Below are positions 54,686-64,000 of a stretch of DNA of 64,000 nucleotides, in pieces (the first letter of the stretch is position 1; the number at the start of each line of letters is the position of its first letter). A program made the translations under genes and the position numbers. Origin of the DNA: Cliona cf. orientalis (taxonomy: Eukaryota; Porifera; Demospongiae; Clionaida; Clionaidae); NCBI GenBank assembly GCA_963930775.1, contig OZ005696.1:2108001-2172000 (forward strand), written 5' to 3'. Below the pieces are notes generated by a model. The model searched no databases and was not told the origin of the DNA. It saw only the letters and a program-made list of their open reading frames with translations.

Positions 54686-56578
54686 ATGTTCACCGAGTAT
54701 CCCTGTGTGATCATGCTACTATTAGCATTATTTACACAAAGTGCTATTGGGAATCTGCACTTGCTTGAGACAACCAATACAAGCAACGGTTTAGATTGTG
54801 ATAAATTCTTACATGTCAATGGATCGTCACTTTGTCCACCGTGGACCATTTTCAATGAAAACAAATCAAGATGTGAATGTGGTGATAGCATTGGGTTTGT
54901 TGTACGTTGTAGGATGGCAAAGTGTACACCATTCAGGGCCATGCCAATAAAATTCCGACTTGCTGAATGCTACTGTATGTCCTATATTGAGAAGCTTGAC
55001 ATGGAAGTTGTGGGAGCTTGTCCCTATCTCTGTACAATGCAATCTAGTACCATACCTAAAAAACGTACTAAGCTGAACAACAGGTGTAATTTTCTTGTTC
55101 GCCAAAACAGAACTGGTGAGCTATGCGGAAGATGTTTGGATGGTTATTCTCCTTCAGTATATTCTTCAGGACTTCAATGTGCCAACTGTTCTAATTATCA
55201 GAGAAACTGGATAAAGTACATTGCCATTGCCTATTTGCCAGTTATTCTGCTATATGTGGTTGTACTACTGTTTAGGATTAACGCACTATCTGCACGAATG
55301 ACTGTCAGCATCTTTATTTGTCAAATTCTTTCCTGTCCACCTATTGCTACCTCTGCAAGCATCTACTTTAGCACTGATATGAGCCACAGTAGCAACCAGT
55401 TGATCAAGTTTTTGCACAACCACTATGAAGTTGTTCAAGGATGTCTTGCATATGCTAACTTACTTTATGGAGTGTGGAATTTGGATTTTTACCGATATTC
55501 GTTTGAACCCCTCTGTCTGCATCCCAACATGTCAACACTACAAATCCTTTCCTTAGACTACTTAATAGCTCTCTTTCCCATTCTACTAATTGCCATAACT
55601 TTCACTATGGTTAAGCTTTATGATCGATTTAAACGGGTACAATATTTATGGCAACCCATAATTCGACTGAAAACTTTCCTGAAATTGGGTAAGCTTATAA
55701 AATTCGATTTAAATGTTTCACTTATTGAGACTTTTGGAACCTTTATGTTACTCTCTTATATCAAAGTAATCAACAGTTCATTGAGTATACTCATACCAGT
55801 ACATGTTAGAAATGTAACTGGACACACAGTGGGAATTAATGTGTACTACAATGGCTCACAGGAGTACTTTGGACGTGACCACTTTCCTTATGCAGTGTTA
55901 GCCATCTTTATGTTCACCACATTTAACCTACTGCCTCTTTTATTGCTTTGTCTCTATCCCTGTCGATGCTTTCAGTCCTGTCTTAACTGCTGTCGACTCA
56001 ACAGTCAGGTGCTGCGTACCTTCATGGACGCTTTTCAAGGCTGCTACAAGTTTGAGCCCTACGACTGTAGATATTTCTCAGGCTTCTACCTCTTTTTGAG
56101 AATCATCATCCTCCTTTTATTCTATTGCACACTTACTCCACGCTTTTTCTTTATTACAATAGGAATGCTTATGCTTCCTGTAATCTTTTTGCTCTCTGTT
56201 GTACAACCTTACCGGAAGACATTTATAAATGCAGTTGATATCAGTCTAATATTAACGTTTGCTCTCTTTTGCTTCTCAGTTTCTTTAATCCTTTTATCTT
56301 CGGGTAGCCACACCTTTTTACTTGTATCAGTTGTCCTGATTATCATTACGTATATGACTCCACAATTCTACATGTTGGCAGTTGTAGCTTATTCACTTCT
56401 TCCGAAGAAACCCTGTCGTTCCTTTGTGATGAACTGTCACAGGAGATTCGCAACTAGAAGTGGCATTCAGAGATCTGACTACTATGTGACCAATGCTTCT
56501 GAAGGAAGCCCCTTACTGAGTGGCATAGACAATATCGGTGTTATTGAAGGCGATGATTCTGAAGAATTATCATATTAA
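54686..56578 (+). CDS. Polytopic membrane protein with Cys-rich ectodomain, copy 2
   Basis: Intronless, 630 residues, start MFTEYPCVIMLLLALFTQSA. It is collinear with copy 1 with scattered substitutions (for example VVRCRMAKC for VVHCWMAKC, GLAYANLLYG-type changes near 55445) and one extra residue in KLGKLIKFDLN. All ectodomain cysteines and the spans are kept, and the reading frame is intact while the adjacent MRI1 duplicate has decayed, so it is probably under selection. In-frame stops upstream of the ATG support the start chosen for both copies. Function unknown; see copy 1. Confidence 0.85.
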   Translation: MFTEYPCVIMLLLALFTQSAIGNLHLLETTNTSNGLDCDKFLHVNGSSLCPPWTIFNENKSRCECGDSIGFVVRCRMAKCTPFRAMPIKFRLAECYCMSYIEKLDMEVVGACPYLCTMQSSTIPKKRTKLNNRCNFLVRQNRTGELCGRCLDGYSPSVYSSGLQCANCSNYQRNWIKYIAIAYLPVILLYVVVLLFRINALSARMTVSIFICQILSCPPIATSASIYFSTDMSHSSNQLIKFLHNHYEVVQGCLAYANLLYGVWNLDFYRYSFEPLCLHPNMSTLQILSLDYLIALFPILLIAITFTMVKLYDRFKRVQYLWQPIIRLKTFLKLGKLIKFDLNVSLIETFGTFMLLSYIKVINSSLSILIPVHVRNVTGHTVGINVYYNGSQEYFGRDHFPYAVLAIFMFTTFNLLPLLLLCLYPCRCFQSCLNCCRLNSQVLRTFMDAFQGCYKFEPYDCRYFSGFYLFLRIIILLLFYCTLTPRFFFITIGMLMLPVIFLLSVVQPYRKTFINAVDISLILTFALFCFSVSLILLSSGSHTFLLVSVVLIIITYMTPQFYMLAVVAYSLLPKKPCRSFVMNCHRRFATRSGIQRSDYYVTNASEGSPLLSGIDNIGVIEGDDSEELSY

Positions 56579-56921
56579 CTGTTGTTGCTCCACTGCACTG
56601 ACTCCTCTGAATTGTGAATATTAACGTATGGATATTAAAACTATGTATTAAACTGATTAATAATGCATCTTAGAATTAAAAATTAATCAGCATGAGATAT
56701 TATTAGTATCATGACTACATAATTAATTTTATTCGGAGTGCATGTAGCTAGACCTATATAGATCAATCTAGTTAACGTATAGCGCAGGAGGGGCTGGGCA
56801 CGAGAGTCAGTCTAGTCCGGTGTGCACAAAAATCAGCCCCACCCCCGGCATGCTCCGCACCCTCGTTCTAATTAAACGTAATTGTGAAAATCGAAGCTGC
56901 TTGTTGAGTATCGCGGTTGCT
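56579..56921. other. Intergenic region between polytopic protein copy 2 and RP2
   Basis: 343 bases, largely duplicated at 52973-53310. It must contain the RP2 promoter, with gcaggaggggctgggcacgag at ~56783 and cagccccacccccggcatgc at ~56834 as the only GC-rich blocks. The duplicated part ends about 20 bases before the RP2 start codon. Confidence 0.5.
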
Positions 56922-60868
<3,947 letters not shown>

Positions 60869-62029
60869 CATGTTATTCTATTATTATTATAATAATAGAA
60901 TTATAGTAACCCGGTCACTTAATATAATCTTGCAGCTAAGTTGTATTAATTTTAATTAAGCTCTAAAATTAATTTTCAATGCTTATTGTACGTCTGATAA
61001 AATTAATATGGATAATAATTATAATATTATTATACTTTCATTATGCATCTATGTCCCATAGACTTAAGTATACACACATTGTACCAGTAGGGAATGTCTT
61101 GTACATAACAATAGCCATGCAGCTACGTTGAGAAAACAGGATCATAATAAATTATTATTAATTTTCAGTCATCCAGGTGTGTATGTATAATAATATTATT
61201 ATTTTTATTATTATTATGCTATAGCAAACTAATTAAAAGTGCAGAGCAGCTGTAGGAATCCCCCACAAAGGGTGTGTGTGACCCCCATGAAACTTCAAAG
61301 CGTAGTGGTGCCAAAAGTGCAATGCATAATTGGGCCTCGTTAGTATATAGTGCAGTAGTACTAGGTGGGCCTGCCGCCTTGATAGAATACCTAAGGCACA
61401 AAGGGGCTTAAATAAGCTTAGAGTCTTATATAGCTAAAGCACACAGGTCATAACACTTTCAATTTATCATGTATAGCTATAATAATAGGCTTGCAGATTT
61501 TTTGCATAATAATAATATGGTTTCTGCCATACCTAGGTGGATCTACTCAGAAACACTGTTGTTGATTGGATTGGTCAACTTGCATAATATTTTCAGTTGG
61601 ACACCCTTTGTGTAGCAGATGAAGGTCTTGAATAAACAGCTGTGTACCCTATCACAGTGCCTCCAAGCTATTTTCCTGTCTTTCAGTACAAATATTCCCA
61701 TTTTTTCAGTATTTTGCATGCATTTTCAGTATTTTTCAGTAGTTTACAAAGAGCTCCATATTATGATGTATGTATACTAAATTCCCCCAGTTTTCAGTAT
61801 TAAATTTATGGTCAAACTTCAGTAAAAATACTGATAAGTCCGTATACTTGGAGGCACTGCTATCAAGGGAGGTTTTTCGGTATTATTGCTCAGGTATACT
61901 ATAATAATATAGGGCTGGGGGTTCTAGCTGATCTTGTATGGATACTTGAAGCTATTAATACAGGAAGTTATCGTGAAGTTTATCAATTTTCAATAATCAG
62001 AACCTGATGTACGTGATTTACCGTGCACA
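60869..62029. other. Intergenic region, no gene seen
   Basis: About 1.16 kb, strongly AT-rich with ATT/AAT runs. A palindromic repeat at 61655-61865 is the only structure I can support. Confidence 0.6.
61655..61865. repeat. Palindromic element with CAGTGCCTCCAAG ends
   Basis: The left end cagtgcctccaagc and right end acttggaggcactg are inverted copies. Between them are several repeats of ttttcagtatt. About 210 bases, upstream of the polytopic protein copy 3 gene. Confidence 0.65.
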
Positions 62030-63817
62030 ATGCTACTTCTAACTTTTGCCATAGTATTGCAGTCTCCATTGATTATTGTAGCAACAGTTACTGCTAATGA
62101 GAGTAGCAGAATGTACCAAACTGAGGAACTCGAGCAATCCAATAGTTCCTGTCCACCTTGGAAGTATGACAAGTATCATAACTCTAGTTGTGAATGTGGA
62201 GTTGGATTGCAAGGTATCGTCCGATGTAGTGATGCTCAATCCAGCGTACTTTTACTTACCTGCCACTGTATGTCTTACAGTGATGAAGACAATAGTATGC
62301 TTGTCGTGGGAAGTTGTATGTATCTTTGCAGTGATTGGTACGAAACGAAGGTGTCTGAGAGTACAGACTTGAACAACCTGTGCAATTTGTATGTGCGACA
62401 AAATAGGAGGGGACAAATGTGTGGCAACTGCGATGATAATCATTCCCCCTCCCCGTACTCTTACCTTCAAAGGTGTGCTCACTGTTCCAATTATGGTTAT
62501 AATTGGATCAAATATGTCTTAATTGCCTTCCTTCCTCTCACCATCCTTTATTTAACGGTCATCATGTTCAAATTCAATGCTGTGCTGTCTCCGGCAATGA
62601 CTGGCTTCGTTTTCTTCTGTCAAATAATCTCTTCTCCAGCACTTATGAGTATAGTTAGCAATTATACTTACTCTTGGGATGCTGATTCAGACGAAGGTTC
62701 CAGTCTAAATCTGAAACTAATCCAGCAAATTATTTCAACGGTGTATGGTATTTGGAATTTGGACTTCTTTCGCATGGTGTATGAGCCCTTTTGTCTTCAT
62801 CCCAACTTATCAATACTTCAGATTTTATCCCTTGATTATCTTGTAGCCGTTTATCCTTTATGCTTAGTCTGCCTGACGTACCTACTAGTCCAACTCCATG
62901 ACAGATTTCAAGTAGTGAAACATCTTTGGAAGCCTATGGCTTGGTTGTGCAGTCATTTCAATCGTCAGTGGAAAGCTTCTAATTCACTTATTGAAGCATT
63001 TGGGGCATTCTTCTTGCTTTCGTATGTGAAAGTTACGAACACATCATTCAACCTCCTGATGCCTACTAGACTACACAATGCCAGTGGTCATGTTGTTGGA
63101 CTGTATTCATACTACAATGGCTCACTGGAGTACTTTGGGCGTGACCACCTTCCTTATGCAGTGTTAGCCATCTTCATGTTTACCACATTTAATCTACTGC
63201 CTCTTTTATTGCTTTGTCTCTATCCCTGTCGATGCTTTCAGTCCTGTCTTAACTGCTGTCGACTCAACAGTCAGGTGCTGCGTACTTTCATGGATGCTTT
63301 TCAAGGCTGCTACAAGTTTGAGCCCTATGACTGTCGATACTGGGCTGCCTTTTACCTGTTTTTGAGGATACTAATTCTCGCTTTCTTTGGCCTTACCCAG
63401 AGTATGTTTTTTCCTGTTATAACGGGCATTATTCTTATCCCAGTGGTTGTCTTGACAATAATTATCCGACCATACAGGAAGAATATTTATAATGTAATTG
63501 ACGCAATCTTTTTTCTGGCTTTTGTTCAGATATGCTTTTCTCTCTCTGCTGCATCACTATCTGATTTCATCAACCGAAGGTTTAGAATCTTTGCTTGGAT
63601 TTCAATTGGAGTACCACTTTTGTTTCCTCTTGTATATGCCCTATTGATAGCAGTTAAGATGTTTCTTCCCAACAAGTGGATTGCTAGTGTTAGAATTTGC
63701 ATTTTTAATGCGTTTTGCAAGAGAAATGAGATACTTCAAGTGAGAGAATATGAAGACACTGATGATGACTTACTTGAACATCTTGCCAATATTAATGAAG
63801 CTCAAGTATCATATTAA
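62030..63817 (+). CDS. Polytopic membrane protein with Cys-rich ectodomain, copy 3 (older paralogue)
   Basis: Intronless, 595 residues, start MLLLTFAIVLQSPLIIVATVTA (signal peptide; shown as MLLLTFAIVLQSPLI). The ectodomain keeps the family cysteine motifs CPPWKYD, CECG, CHCMSY, VVGSCMYLC, CNLYVRQNRRGQMCGNC and CAHCSNY. The spans and blocks YGIWNLDFFRMVYEPFCLHP, LSLDYLVAVYPL, YYNGSLEYFGRDHLPYAVLA and QGCYKFEPYDCRYW are in the same order as copies 1 and 2. Overall it is clearly diverged from them, except for one block of about 220 bases (63111-63340) that is nearly identical at nucleotide level. The tail is acidic (EYEDTDDDLLEH). It is a separate, complete gene, not part of the 3.5 kb duplication. 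Confidence 0.85.
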   Translation: MLLLTFAIVLQSPLIIVATVTANESSRMYQTEELEQSNSSCPPWKYDKYHNSSCECGVGLQGIVRCSDAQSSVLLLTCHCMSYSDEDNSMLVVGSCMYLCSDWYETKVSESTDLNNLCNLYVRQNRRGQMCGNCDDNHSPSPYSYLQRCAHCSNYGYNWIKYVLIAFLPLTILYLTVIMFKFNAVLSPAMTGFVFFCQIISSPALMSIVSNYTYSWDADSDEGSSLNLKLIQQIISTVYGIWNLDFFRMVYEPFCLHPNLSILQILSLDYLVAVYPLCLVCLTYLLVQLHDRFQVVKHLWKPMAWLCSHFNRQWKASNSLIEAFGAFFLLSYVKVTNTSFNLLMPTRLHNASGHVVGLYSYYNGSLEYFGRDHLPYAVLAIFMFTTFNLLPLLLLCLYPCRCFQSCLNCCRLNSQVLRTFMDAFQGCYKFEPYDCRYWAAFYLFLRILILAFFGLTQSMFFPVITGIILIPVVVLTIIIRPYRKNIYNVIDAIFFLAFVQICFSLSAASLSDFINRRFRIFAWISIGVPLLFPLVYALLIAVKMFLPNKWIASVRICIFNAFCKRNEILQVREYEDTDDDLLEHLANINEAQVSY

Positions 63818-64000
63818 TGTTTATGCCAGTATAATATTATTATTATTATAGTTTTTGGCATGCAATTAAATTTTACCTTTCCTTTATAGTGTGTGGCATA
63901 TATTATATCTTTGACACTTTAAAATCGTCGTCATTTCTCGAGTGTTAATGGTATTATCTTAATCTTATATGGAAATTAACTTTCTCTTATGGAACACCCA
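63818..64000. other. 3' flank of polytopic protein copy 3
   Basis: AT-rich sequence to the window edge with no recognisable feature. Confidence 0.5.

Overview
This is eukaryotic, animal-type DNA. Most genes are split by short GT-AG introns, intergenic distances are small, and many introns carry short palindromic (MITE-like) repeats. The gene set (a TRANK1-like helicase, TRIM-NHL proteins, TYSND1, PCYOX1, MRI1, RP2) is metazoan. Together with lineage-expanded membrane-protein families and small AT-rich introns it suggests an early-branching animal, most likely a demosponge; that assignment is inference. One 200-base run of N (42329-42528) shows this is an assembled scaffold.

Layout. (1) 1-15076, minus: a TRANK1-like TPR/ankyrin/superfamily-1 helicase gene in 11 exons with compatible phases, whose 3' end lies outside the window. 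(2) 16560-25045: a tandem duplication. Each unit holds a dead 3' fragment of a CWF19L1-like gene (plus), an intronless TRIM-NHL gene (minus), and the first exon of TYSND1 (plus), which is intact only in unit 2. (3) 24729-28006, plus: complete TYSND1-like peroxisomal protease ending in SKL. (4) 28138-31578, minus: an ankyrin-repeat protein with espin-like repeats, divergent from (5) PCYOX1-like prenylcysteine oxidase, 31810-34639, plus. (6) 35353-49316, minus: five tandem paralogues, each with four coding exons, all introns in phase 0, encoding about 190-208 residue four-span membrane proteins with a MARVEL/synaptogyrin-like layout. I know no name for this family. (7) 49552-56900: a 3.5 kb tandem duplication of MRI1 (minus) plus a signal-peptide, Cys-rich, about nine-span membrane protein gene (plus). 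The second MRI1 is a pseudogene, but both membrane-protein genes are open. (8) 56922-60868, plus: RP2, the ARL3 GTPase-activating protein. (9) 62030-63817, plus: a third, older paralogue of the nine-span protein, with a 220-base block almost identical to the other two that suggests gene conversion.

The housekeeping genes do not form one pathway. The common thread is local duplication: of modules inside TRANK1, of TRIM-NHL genes, of small four-span proteins and of a large polytopic receptor-like protein. Several different palindromic repeat families share the same ACCGTA end, and GCGCATGCGC palindromes (NRF-1-like) recur in the promoter regions. Exon boundaries were assigned by eye from splice sites, phase continuity and homology; no transcript data were available.
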